Below are positions 16,391 to 24,347 of a stretch of 33,099 bases of DNA, piece after piece. A model generated the notes under the pieces. That model made no database searches. It worked only from the letters and a program-made list of their open reading frames with translations, and was not told the origin of the DNA. The translations under genes were made by a program, and so were the position numbers. Position 1 is the first letter of the stretch, and each line of letters opens with the position of its first letter. Origin of the DNA: JAYVJH01 sp043777595 (GTDB taxonomy: Bacteria > Bacteroidota > Bacteroidia > Cytophagales > Spirosomataceae); NCBI GenBank assembly GCA_043777595.1, contig JAYWHT010000092.1, positions 1 to 33,099 of the forward strand, given 5' to 3'.

Positions 16391-17590
16391 TTAATTCTTT
16401 TTTGTAGTATCTATTTTTGATTTTATTTCTAAACGACTTTCTGGAATATCAATAATTACCCGCTCTGAATCAGGACTAAATGCCACACTTTTTGACGAAC
16501 CGCCTGCTACCGAATCGTTCGTGCTTGACGGATAGTAGCCGTATTGTTTATAATAGCCGTTTCGACGTTGAGCTGCATACAACCTACCTTTTGTTTTCCA
16601 GTCAGACGGGTTGCGCTCTACTGCTAACGTAAACTGCTCAATGGCTTTATCTAAGTTACCAGCACGTTCAAAAGCCATGCCAAGCAATAAGTTAATAGCC
16701 GAAAACTTTGGATTTTGCCGAGCTACCTTCTCAAAATTTTTGATGGCCAGCAGGTTATTGCCCCATTTTAAATATATCAAACCAGCCTGAAAATTAGCTA
16801 AATAGTAAGTCGTGTCGTACAACATCGCTTTTTTGTAAAAAACCATTGCACTATCCAAATATTTGTTTGAATGATATAGCCCACCCCTCATATAATGCAA
16901 CTGCGACTCTTTTGGAAAATACCTCAAGCCAATGTCATTGTATCTAAGGGCTTCGTCTCGTACTTTGAGACGGGTGTAGATGTTGGTTAGTTCAATATAA
17001 TTATCTAAAAAACGGGGTTTTAGCTCTATTGACTGCTGAATGAGCGCAATGGCCGATGTTGTATCGCCTTGTTTGGCGGCCAGCGTACCACTATAAAAAT
17101 AAGCTTCACCCTGATAAGGCGCCATTTGTAATGTTTTGTTCAGATACAATCGAGCCTCCCGATATTGGCGTTTGTGCTGAGTTAGGTCGCCCAACAGAGT
17201 ATAAAGTTGCGGTGTATCTTCGCCCAATACCTCGGCACGGCGAGCGTCTGATAGGGCTTGTTCAAAACGATTGAGCTGTCGCTGGATTTTTGCTCTGGCA
17301 AACAAATAATTACCATTATTGGGCGCAATATCCAATGCTTCGTTGAGGTCTGTGAGAGCGGCGGTATAGTTTTTTTGTTCGGTCAATAATTTGGCACGTT
17401 TATAGTAAATATTGGCAGAGCGTGGGCTTTTTTGGACGGCATCTGTCAGAGATGCAATACCAATTTCTATCTGATGTTTGCGGTCGGGGGTGGGTAAAGC
17501 TGGAATACGAAAGTTTTGACGTGTGTCTGTTGAGCAGCTCAAAAAGCCGATGCAAATACCAATACCGATGATGATGTGCCTAATTTTCAT
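16391..17590 (-). CDS. TPR-repeat lipoprotein
   Basis: A 399-residue protein with a lipoprotein signal (MKIRHIIIGIGICIGFLSC, lipid-bearing Cys19) and about eight tetratricopeptide repeats between residues 45 and 335, for example SANIYYKRAKLLTEQKNYTAA, LNEALDIAPNNGNYLFARA and FSAINLLLGMAFERAGNLDKA. The C-terminal 60 residues are Ser/Lys-rich and likely disordered. It would sit on the inner or outer membrane facing the periplasm as a scaffold for protein contacts; partners are unknown. It lies 9 bases upstream of thrS and downstream of the rho terminator, so it probably starts the TPR-thrS(-infC) unit. Confidence 0.85.
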   Translation of the reverse strand: MKIRHIIIGIGICIGFLSCSTDTRQNFRIPALPTPDRKHQIEIGIASLTDAVQKSPRSANIYYKRAKLLTEQKNYTAALTDLNEALDIAPNNGNYLFARAKIQRQLNRFEQALSDARRAEVLGEDTPQLYTLLGDLTQHKRQYREARLYLNKTLQMAPYQGEAYFYSGTLAAKQGDTTSAIALIQQSIELKPRFLDNYIELTNIYTRLKVRDEALRYNDIGLRYFPKESQLHYMRGGLYHSNKYLDSAMVFYKKAMLYDTTYYLANFQAGLIYLKWGNNLLAIKNFEKVARQNPKFSAINLLLGMAFERAGNLDKAIEQFTLAVERNPSDWKTKGRLYAAQRRNGYYKQYGYYPSSTNDSVAGGSSKSVAFSPDSERVIIDIPESRLEIKSKIDTTKKN

Positions 17591-17619
17591 TTGAAAGACA
17601 AAATTGCAAAATCTTTTTC

Positions 17620-17651
17620 AAAAAAAGACCCAAATCACAAGAAATGGGTCT
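17620..17651 (-). terminator. Rho-independent terminator of the rho gene
   Basis: On the minus strand the 7-bp stem AGACCCA (17651-17645) pairs with TGGGTCT (17632-17626) across a 12-base loop and is followed by a run of seven T. It lies 88 bases past the rho stop and before the TPR lipoprotein start. Confidence 0.75.
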
Positions 17652-17738
17652 CTTTTCAGATGTTCTATTTTATGATTTTTGTGCGTCTGACTAAAAAAGG
17701 TATTACTCCAAGAACCAATTAAATTTTTACGCCCAAAT

Positions 17739-19295
17739 TTACCGATTCATGTTGGCCATAAACTCTTCGTTGGTACGTGTGCCTTTGAGGCGGTCGAGCA
17801 AAAACTCCATTGCTTCATTGGGGTTCATGTCGGCAAGGTGTTTTCTCAAAATCCACATTTTTTGCAGGGTATCTTTGTCAAGCAGCAAATCCTCACGGCG
17901 AGTACCCGACGAGGTTACGTCTATTGCAGGATAGACCCGCTTATTGGCCAAACGGCGGTCTAAGACCAGCTCCATGTTACCAGTACCTTTAAATTCTTCA
18001 AAAATCACTTCGTCCATCTTTGAGCCAGTATCGATCAAGGCCGTAGCAATGATAGTGAGCGAGCCGCCGTTTTCGACATTACGGGCTGCACCAAAAAAGC
18101 GTTTGGGTTTGTGCAGTGCATTGGCATCGACACCGCCCGATAGAATCTTGCCAGATGCGGGCGTAACGGTGTTGTGCGCACGGGCCAAACGGGTGAGGGA
18201 GTCGAGCAATATAACAACGTCATGGCCGCACTCTACCATGCGTTTGGCTTTTTCGAGGACAATTCCCGCTACCTTTACGTGGCGGTCGGCTTGCTCGTCA
18301 AACGTTGAAGCCACTACCTCTGCACGCACACTGCGCTGCATATCTGTAACTTCCTCGGGGCGTTCGTCTATGAGCAACACAATCAAGTATATTTCGGGGT
18401 GGTTGCGAGTTATGGCGTTGGCTATTTCTTTGAGTAGTACTGTTTTACCTGTTTTGGGTTGTGCTACTATCATACCACGTTGGCCTTTGCCGATGGGTGC
18501 AAAAATATCTAACAGTCGGGTCGATAAATTTTCGGCTCGGCCTGCAAGTTTTATTTGTTCTTCTGGAAAAAGTGGTGTCAGGTATTCAAACGGAATACGG
18601 TCTCTGATTTCTTCGGTTGTTTTGCCATTTACGCTTTCTACACGAAGTAGTGCAAAATATTTTTCGCCATCTTTGGGTGGGCGAATTTGTCCTCGAACAG
18701 AATCCCCAGTTTTTAGGCCAAAGAGCTTAATTTGAGACGGCGACACATAAATATCGTCAGGACTGGCCAAATAATTATAGTCGGCAGACCGTAAAAAGCC
18801 ATAACTACCGTCAGACATGATTTCGAGTACGCCTTCGTTTGTAATCAGTCCGTCAAATTCTTTTACTAAATTATTATATTGTTTTTTGACGTTTCGTTGC
18901 ATATCGTCTCGCTGCGGTTCACGTTGGCGTTGCTCTTCGGTAGGTTTTACTTCGTTGGCTGTCATTGAAGCTGCATTTTCGATTTCGTCTGTAATAAACG
19001 AAGTATCGACCACAAATTCATTTTCGACTGGCTCACTGCCATTAGCCGCAGTTATATTTTCAGTTAAGCCCGAGATATTGCTCACCATCTCCATATTATT
19101 AACGATAGCTTCTTCTGGTTCTTGGTCTGCGAGCGGTTTTTCTATCCGCATACGACGTGGCCGCATTGCATTTGGTTTTGGTTCGGCAGACTTGGGGGCT
19201 TCTATGTTGCCACTTGCGGCAGGTTTTCGTACTGGTCGAGGCTTAGTTACTTTTTTGTCGGACACTTTGTTTTGGTCAGATGACTGGTTTTCCAT
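17739..19295 (-). CDS. rho: Transcription termination factor Rho
   Basis: Rho is the hexameric RNA-dependent ATPase that releases RNA polymerase. The 518-residue protein has a Lys/Arg/Pro- then acidic-rich N-terminal extension of about 145 residues, followed by the RNA-binding OB fold (GVLEIMSDGSYGFLRSADYNYLASPDDIYVSPSQIKLF, about 155-192). The ATPase carries Walker A QPKTGKTV (about 279-286), LIDERPEEVTDM, Walker B VILLDSLTR (361-369) and the R-loop KILSGGVDANAL. All key residues are present. The long charged, probably disordered extension is a feature of Bacteroidota Rho. It has a 288-base upstream gap and its own terminator, so it is monocistronic. Confidence 0.97.
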   Translation of the reverse strand: MENQSSDQNKVSDKKVTKPRPVRKPAASGNIEAPKSAEPKPNAMRPRRMRIEKPLADQEPEEAIVNNMEMVSNISGLTENITAANGSEPVENEFVVDTSFITDEIENAASMTANEVKPTEEQRQREPQRDDMQRNVKKQYNNLVKEFDGLITNEGVLEIMSDGSYGFLRSADYNYLASPDDIYVSPSQIKLFGLKTGDSVRGQIRPPKDGEKYFALLRVESVNGKTTEEIRDRIPFEYLTPLFPEEQIKLAGRAENLSTRLLDIFAPIGKGQRGMIVAQPKTGKTVLLKEIANAITRNHPEIYLIVLLIDERPEEVTDMQRSVRAEVVASTFDEQADRHVKVAGIVLEKAKRMVECGHDVVILLDSLTRLARAHNTVTPASGKILSGGVDANALHKPKRFFGAARNVENGGSLTIIATALIDTGSKMDEVIFEEFKGTGNMELVLDRRLANKRVYPAIDVTSSGTRREDLLLDKDTLQKMWILRKHLADMNPNEAMEFLLDRLKGTRTNEEFMANMNR

Positions 19296-19583
19296 ATTGT
19301 TTGGATAGATATACGATTATGTGATGGGGTGGGTCGTTGTGTAGCTGTATTATGTAGTTCAGCGGTGTTGAGACTCAAAAGCGCAGTTGTAGTACAAGTT
19401 TGCGCTGGGGTATTGACAAATTAAATTGAAACAGGAATTAGAATAGCTTTGATGGCTTTATTGCAAAAACGACGAGAGGTAATCATCGGGAACAGATTGA
19501 GTATATGTATTCAAGCCCGAGACGAGTACAAATATGGAAAGATAATCGGATTAAAAAAAATATTTAGTCCAAATATTCTTTCT
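19296..19583. other. Intergenic region upstream of rho, possible long leader
   Basis: No open frame with a recognisable product, no tRNA and no repeat are seen. On the minus strand TATCTTTC around 19540 is one base off the TAnnTTTG element; if used, rho would have a 5' leader of about 230 bases, which would suit autoregulation, but no -33 element supports it. Confidence 0.3.
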
Positions 19584-20531
19584 TTATTTTAATAACTTGC
19601 GGTAGCCCTCGGTTTTGGATGGGTCTAATTGCGATAAAATACCATACGCTCTCTGACGCTCTTCTTTGGTGGCGGGCATCAAAATCTTAATAAGTTCATC
19701 GCTTTTTGCATCAAAAAAAGAGTTTATCAAAATAGACGAGGTTCTCAGGGCATTGGCTTGCTTGATGGTGTTCAGAACATCTAAAATTTGTCTTCGAGCC
19801 ATGACACTGTTTTCTGTAAAAGTATCCAGACCCAATCGATGATAGGTGTATTGGCTTTCACGGTAGGCTATTAGCTGCTGACTCATTAGGTTTTCTATAA
19901 GCCAAAAACGGCTTCTAAGGTCTGACTGCCCCCAGCCGCTACCACCCGATGCGTTGATAGCTATATTTGAGAGTGTAAAGGCTTTTTGTATGTAAGGATT
20001 TCCCCCTTGTTTACTAAAAGAATCATAATCGACAGACAAAACAATGTACGCATAAAAGGCCAATAATTGCGTCAACTCGTCTGTATAGTTGTTTTCGTTG
20101 TAGTACATAGGGTTGTTGGGTAGGTAGCTAAAATTAAAAAATCTATCTACATAACTAAATACAACGGTCTCGTAAGTACTGCCAAACACAGGCCGAGTAA
20201 CGACAATTTGGGCGTTGGCTTCGTAGCTACCCTGCGATACTGACCGCAATAAATTGATACTTAGTTTACAATTTATGCGTTCTTCGGTACTAAAATTATC
20301 GCCAGTCCATTTTCGGGTATTCATAAAGTCGCCAATCACACTTTTGAGTTGGTTCAGTGAGTTGGCATCGGTGGTTTGTTGGGCAAAAAGCTGATCATAA
20401 TTCAATATTACGGTACAGTTTAGTTCCTGTGCTTTAATTGTACTGGAAAGTATCAAGCAAAAAGCAGTAGCCAAGAAACCCATTATGAGCCTCTTCGCAA
20501 CTGCCTTGATATTTATAATGTCCGAAAACAT
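19584..20531 (-). CDS. DUF4835 family protein
   Basis: A 315-residue exported protein of the Bacteroidota family DUF4835, of unknown function. After a hydrophobic signal (LIMGFLATAFCLILSSTIKAQ) the mature protein begins ELNCTVILNYDQLFAQQ and contains FVDRFFNF-like SYVDRFFNFSYLPNNPMYYNEN, YTDELTQLLAFYAYIVLSVDYDSF and GWGQSDLRSRFWLIENLM, the family's most conserved stretches. An internal ATG at 20483 (MGFLATAFC) would give a more usual signal peptide and may be the real start. It follows rpoZ by 33 bases. In relatives the usual order is bamD, rpoZ, coaBC, then this gene; coaBC is not here. Confidence 0.85.
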   Translation of the reverse strand: MFSDIINIKAVAKRLIMGFLATAFCLILSSTIKAQELNCTVILNYDQLFAQQTTDANSLNQLKSVIGDFMNTRKWTGDNFSTEERINCKLSINLLRSVSQGSYEANAQIVVTRPVFGSTYETVVFSYVDRFFNFSYLPNNPMYYNENNYTDELTQLLAFYAYIVLSVDYDSFSKQGGNPYIQKAFTLSNIAINASGGSGWGQSDLRSRFWLIENLMSQQLIAYRESQYTYHRLGLDTFTENSVMARRQILDVLNTIKQANALRTSSILINSFFDAKSDELIKILMPATKEERQRAYGILSQLDPSKTEGYRKLLK

Positions 20532-20564
20532 ACGATGAGACGATAAATAAATGCTTAATTTTAT

Positions 20565-20873
20565 TTATGCGTTTTCGTCGCTATACCGCCAGTATATTTT
20601 GTTTTCCATAAACTCTTCGGCGGCTACGCCTGTTGGTTTTGGCTGGCGTTCATAAAATTTAGAGATTTCGATTTGCTCACGGTTTTCAAATATTTCTTCT
20701 AAATTGTCCACACCAGATGCAAACTCGGCTAATTTATTACTTAACTCTTCTTTATTTTTAACAGCAATTTGCTTGGCCCGACGAGAAATAATAGCAACGG
20801 ACTCGTACATATTGCCAGTTGGAGCCGCAATTTTATTGCCGTCTCTTGTAATGATTGATGGGTTGATTGCCAT
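20565..20873 (-). CDS. rpoZ: RNA polymerase omega subunit (Rpb6-like, Bacteroidota type)
   Basis: Omega helps fold and place the beta-prime subunit of RNA polymerase. The 102-residue product has the Bacteroidota form: an N-terminal MAINPSIITRD, then the core helix NMYESVAIISRRAKQIAVKNKEEL (residues about 21-44), where E. coli omega has a similar VxxAxxRARQ helix, followed by an extension ending in EEFMENKIYWRYSDEN. The length and extension match the phylum-specific version, not the short proteobacterial one. It lies 73 bases downstream of bamD and 33 bases upstream of the DUF4835 gene, a conserved neighbourhood. Confidence 0.88.
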   Translation of the reverse strand: MAINPSIITRDGNKIAAPTGNMYESVAIISRRAKQIAVKNKEELSNKLAEFASGVDNLEEIFENREQIEISKFYERQPKPTGVAAEEFMENKIYWRYSDENA

Positions 20874-20946
20874 TTCGGTTTTTATTTAAACGTGGTTGAT
20901 ATTCAATTTTGGGGTACTATTTGTAATGATTCTCTAATCGCCTCTT

Positions 20947-21843
20947 TTAATTTGACGATGTCGAAAGTTTACCCGACTTTGATTCTTTGGCGGCAGCTTT
21001 GGCCTCTTTTTCTGCTTTGTCGGCGGTAGCGATTGCCAACAATTCTTTTTGACCAACTTCGTAATATTTTTCAACTTTTGATATATAATTACTCTTTGGG
21101 TATTTGTCAATCAGCGACAAATAGTATTTGCTTAGGTCTTCGTAGCGTTCTTTTTGTTTTTCTTTAAAACTTAATTTAGCTAAATTATACTGGGCATCGA
21201 CTCTGAGGTAGTTAAGCTCTTCGTTATATTTAGAGGCTGGAAACTCTTTGAGAAAGTTATTGATAGCAACCACAGACGACCGATAGTTAGCGATATTGAA
21301 CTCGCTGGTTTTGTAGTATAGTTTTACTTTTTCAAAGGCTTTGGTTTCTAATTTATCTCTTAGTTCTAATATGAGTTTTGTACATTCGGCACGAAATGGG
21401 CTTTCGGTATATACATTTATAAAGTCTTGGAGAGCCGCAATAGCCGTAAGCGTACTTGTTTGGTCTAAGTTAGAATTTGGAGAATCTTTGTAGAGTGAGT
21501 AGGCGTGCATATAAGTTGCCTCTTGTGCAAAATCGCTGCGGGCAAAAGTCTCGTAAAAATTTTTAAATAAATATTGAGACATATTATAAAGCCCTTGGTG
21601 ATAGTTGCAATAGGCATTATAAAACTGCGACAATTCGGCTTGGGTTGCCCCTTTCAGCAGAGGCGTAATCTCTTCAAACAGTAAACCTGCATGGTAGTAG
21701 TCTGCTTTTTTGTAATATTCAAGTGCAGCTTCGTATTTTTCGTCGGTTGTTGCGTTTTTTTGCAACTGGGCAAATTTACTGCATGATGTCAGCAATACTA
21801 TCGTAACTGCAAATACTATGTTGGTATAAATATTATTTCTCAT
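20947..21843 (-). CDS. bamD: Outer membrane protein assembly factor BamD
   Basis: BamD is the essential lipoprotein of the BAM complex that inserts beta-barrel proteins. The product is 298 residues from the ATG at 21843: signal and lipobox VTIVLLTSC (Cys21), then five TPR-like repeats, starting TTDEKYEAALEYYKKADYYHAGLLFEEI. The second repeat covers FYNAYCNYHQGLYNMSQYLFKNF and the third EATYMHAYSLYK. It ends with a Lys/Ala/Glu/Ser-rich tail. A TTG at 21861 could extend the frame but would place the promoter element inside the coding sequence, so ATG 21843 is preferred. It leads the bamD-rpoZ-DUF4835 unit. Confidence 0.92.
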   Translation of the reverse strand: MRNNIYTNIVFAVTIVLLTSCSKFAQLQKNATTDEKYEAALEYYKKADYYHAGLLFEEITPLLKGATQAELSQFYNAYCNYHQGLYNMSQYLFKNFYETFARSDFAQEATYMHAYSLYKDSPNSNLDQTSTLTAIAALQDFINVYTESPFRAECTKLILELRDKLETKAFEKVKLYYKTSEFNIANYRSSVVAINNFLKEFPASKYNEELNYLRVDAQYNLAKLSFKEKQKERYEDLSKYYLSLIDKYPKSNYISKVEKYYEVGQKELLAIATADKAEKEAKAAAKESKSGKLSTSSN

Positions 21844-21850
21844 TTGGCCG

Positions 21851-21858
21851 CAAAGATA
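21851..21858 (-). promoter_or_regulatory. -7 promoter element of bamD
   Basis: TATCTTTG on the minus strand is an exact TAnnTTTG match that ends 7 bases before the bamD ATG. No TTG is found at the expected -33 distance. If it is the promoter, the mRNA would be leaderless or have a leader of only a few bases. Confidence 0.4.
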
Positions 21859-21927
21859 CAAAAAAAAGCTACAGTTTCATAACGAAAAAGTAGCTAAAAT
21901 AGTATTTTAGTGTACACTCTATTTCGA

Positions 21928-22560
21928 TTAGTGTCTTACAATCAACTTTTTGGTAGCCACTTTCTTTCCTTCGACCATCAACTGGTAGTAATAGACGCCA
22001 GTCGGTATATTTTGGGTTTGTATCGTTAGCTGTTTTTCATTCTTGTTCAAATCATAGTCTCCAATGCTCGACAGCAAGACATTGTATATCACTATTTTGG
22101 CACCGCTAACGTTACCAATAATATTATAATCAATTTCTGCAAAGTCATTTGCTGGATTTGGGTATATATTTCTGACCGTAATTTTGTCGTTAGCAAACAT
22201 ATTGTCCTCTAATTTTACTATTTCTGAATTACTTTTTGATTCTGCAACGACATTGTTGTCGGCGTTGGTAGTCCTCGAACGATTGGGCGCAACTTCGCTC
22301 TGTATCGGTGTGCCATTTTGAAGCATCACTGACCGAAAGTAGGTATTGATTGCTTTTGATGGGACAATTTTTAGATTTCTATCCAAAGACGACCTAAAAT
22401 TTATTGCTGGTCTGCCTTTATTTGCCATCAAACTCGAAGCATCTCGTTTTTGGCCAATGTTGAGTCGGCTACCGTTCTTGGTACTTGTTTGGGCTTGTGC
22501 CACAAACATTACCAACACCGACAGTGCCGAAACAAGATATGTGCGTATAGTTATTTTCAT
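21928..22560 (-). CDS. Small T9SS type A sorting-domain protein
   Basis: A 210-residue protein with a signal peptide (SALSVLVMFVAQAQ) and a C-terminal type IX secretion signal of type A, about residues 132-210: IYPNPANDFAEIDYN, VIYNVLLSSIGDYDLN, IPTGVYYYQLMVEGKKVATKKLIV. The part between (residues 25-130) is low-complexity, basic then Ser/Asn-rich, with no recognisable domain. The protein would cross the outer membrane through the type IX secretion system and be anchored at the cell surface or released. With almost no passenger domain, its role is unknown. Confidence 0.85.
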   Translation of the reverse strand: MKITIRTYLVSALSVLVMFVAQAQTSTKNGSRLNIGQKRDASSLMANKGRPAINFRSSLDRNLKIVPSKAINTYFRSVMLQNGTPIQSEVAPNRSRTTNADNNVVAESKSNSEIVKLEDNMFANDKITVRNIYPNPANDFAEIDYNIIGNVSGAKIVIYNVLLSSIGDYDLNKNEKQLTIQTQNIPTGVYYYQLMVEGKKVATKKLIVRH

Positions 22561-22693
22561 ATAATTTTGGTTGGCGGCTACCCGTTTAAGTTGGCTGTGT
22601 TTTACTGATGTACGAACAGTAGCACAAAATAGTTCATTTAAAATAAAATAAACAACAATCGTGCCTTAATTTTTATTGAACGGCAATAATTAT

Positions 22694-24328
22694 TTACAAG
22701 CGGTTGGCTTTTTTAAGTACTGCCGCTCTCGTTGGTTTGTCTTTGGTGCGCCAACTAAATCCATCTAATTGTTTTTGTTCGACTACTATTTTTGTTGGGG
22801 GTATGAGTTTGCCATCGGGTTGGCCGATAAATTTTATTTTTTTGACTTGATTTCGTTGAAAAAATAGCGTCATCTTTGACGATTCTACTTGATTCATACC
22901 CATATTTTTCATTTTTTCATTCAATACAAAATAAATACTTTCGCCATTGCCATCTACAAAAACTTTATTTAAACGAGTACTATCGTCAAAATAAGCTGTT
23001 ATTTGCCGCCCTTTGATTTGATTGAAATTGGTAAGACTGTCTTGGGCTATCACAAACGACTTGACTTTGAGGTACATCGTTTTGAGTTTGTTATCAACCA
23101 TTTGAGCTGTGATTGTATCTGCTTCGAGTTGGTATTTATTGGCCCATAGTATCGGTTTTTTTAGAAATATAATTGTCGAATCTTGTGTATTATAAATTAC
23201 TGAGTCACACTTGGCTTGTAGGTCTTGTCTGTAAATGAGTACGTTTTTACGGCCAATTAGCTTCTTGGGTTTTTGCTTTTCATCGTCTTTTGAGGTGAGT
23301 TTTATTTTCTTTTTGGTGTTTGTTGAATCTTTTTTTAGGCTATCGGCCACAATCTCAATTGAGTAGAGCGTGTCGGCTGTCATAAAAAGCGTGTCGTTTT
23401 TAGAAATACTCCGCGTCAGGGCATGGCCCCATACTTTTGAGTAGCCTGCTTTGCCGTCGTATTTGCCAAAATCACCATTCAAAATCGTTTTTTCAGACTT
23501 AGACACCAGCTCTACATTACCCTGTGCCGAGCCTCTTTTTGTTAGGTTGTCAAACGTCAGCGCATCGCCAGTGAGGGTATAGTCGGGGTTGTCTATTGTT
23601 GTTCGAGTTTTAAAAATAGATTCCCCTGTTTCGGTATTGTACGACCCTTTTCTGGCCAAAACCGTGCCACCGTCTTTGCTTACTACTTTGGTAGGACTCT
23701 GAAAATCGGCAATTTTGGTAAGCGAATTATAAAAAAGTGTGTCGGTTGTGAGGGTATATTTTTTATTGACCAACTTCACATTTTGATAGTAAGTATAGGC
23801 TTTAGTTTGAGTGTTGTAGTAGCCTTGTCGGCTGGTGAGGGTGTTTTCGGTATCAATGGTTTTGCCTCGGTTTGGATAGTACGCCACGCCCGACACCATG
23901 TCGTAGTCTAAGCGGTTGGTGGTTAGGGTACGTTTTTTGTCTTTGAGTGTTACCGTCTTGCCAGATACTTTTGCAGTGCGGGTGTTGCCATAATATAGGA
24001 GTGTGTCGCCCGTGGTTGTGATGCTGTCGCCTTGTATCATTCTGACGTTACCATAGGCTTCGAGCGCGTTTGCGAGTACGTTCTGAATTGCCAGATTACA
24101 ATACATCATCGTACCTTTGTGCCTAAACACTACATTGCCTACCACTCGCCTTACCTCCGTGCCATCGGCCATTCGCAAAAAAGACGTACTGTCAGATTTT
24201 AGCAAAAATACTTTATCATCGTTGGCTAGGGTAGTCGGTCCTGTGGGTGTTTGTTGAGACTGGGCGGTGGCTATAAATAAAATATAGAGTGCAATAGATG
24301 CGTAAATGCTTAAATATTTAAATATCAT
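22694..24328 (-). CDS. OstA/LptA-like periplasmic protein
   Basis: A 544-residue protein with a signal peptide (IALYILFIATAQS) and repeated short beta motifs of the LptA/OstA type: VGNVVFRHKGTMMYCNLAI, ALEAYGNVRMIQGDSI, SGKTVTLKDKKRTLTTNRLDY, AQGNVELVSKSEKTILNGD. The many alternating strands are typical of the beta-jellyroll that carries lipopolysaccharide across the periplasm. In Bacteroidota this long OstA-like family is thought to take part in LPS transport to LptD; that is inferred from the family. A Lys/Asp-rich insert occurs at about residues 330-365. It starts 19 bases downstream of the T9SS type B gene, so the two may be co-transcribed. Confidence 0.82.
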   Translation of the reverse strand: MIFKYLSIYASIALYILFIATAQSQQTPTGPTTLANDDKVFLLKSDSTSFLRMADGTEVRRVVGNVVFRHKGTMMYCNLAIQNVLANALEAYGNVRMIQGDSITTTGDTLLYYGNTRTAKVSGKTVTLKDKKRTLTTNRLDYDMVSGVAYYPNRGKTIDTENTLTSRQGYYNTQTKAYTYYQNVKLVNKKYTLTTDTLFYNSLTKIADFQSPTKVVSKDGGTVLARKGSYNTETGESIFKTRTTIDNPDYTLTGDALTFDNLTKRGSAQGNVELVSKSEKTILNGDFGKYDGKAGYSKVWGHALTRSISKNDTLFMTADTLYSIEIVADSLKKDSTNTKKKIKLTSKDDEKQKPKKLIGRKNVLIYRQDLQAKCDSVIYNTQDSTIIFLKKPILWANKYQLEADTITAQMVDNKLKTMYLKVKSFVIAQDSLTNFNQIKGRQITAYFDDSTRLNKVFVDGNGESIYFVLNEKMKNMGMNQVESSKMTLFFQRNQVKKIKFIGQPDGKLIPPTKIVVEQKQLDGFSWRTKDKPTRAAVLKKANRL

Positions 24329-24347
24329 TTTATTGTTACATTTGTTT

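Noticed and set aside
15000..18735. Long plus-strand open frames within thrS and rho
   Set aside because: They are antisense shadows of strongly conserved minus-strand genes.
19296..19583. A tRNA gene in the region upstream of rho
   Set aside because: GTAGTTCAGCGGT and TTCAAGCCCG-like pieces are present but cannot be folded into a cloverleaf with matching acceptor arms.
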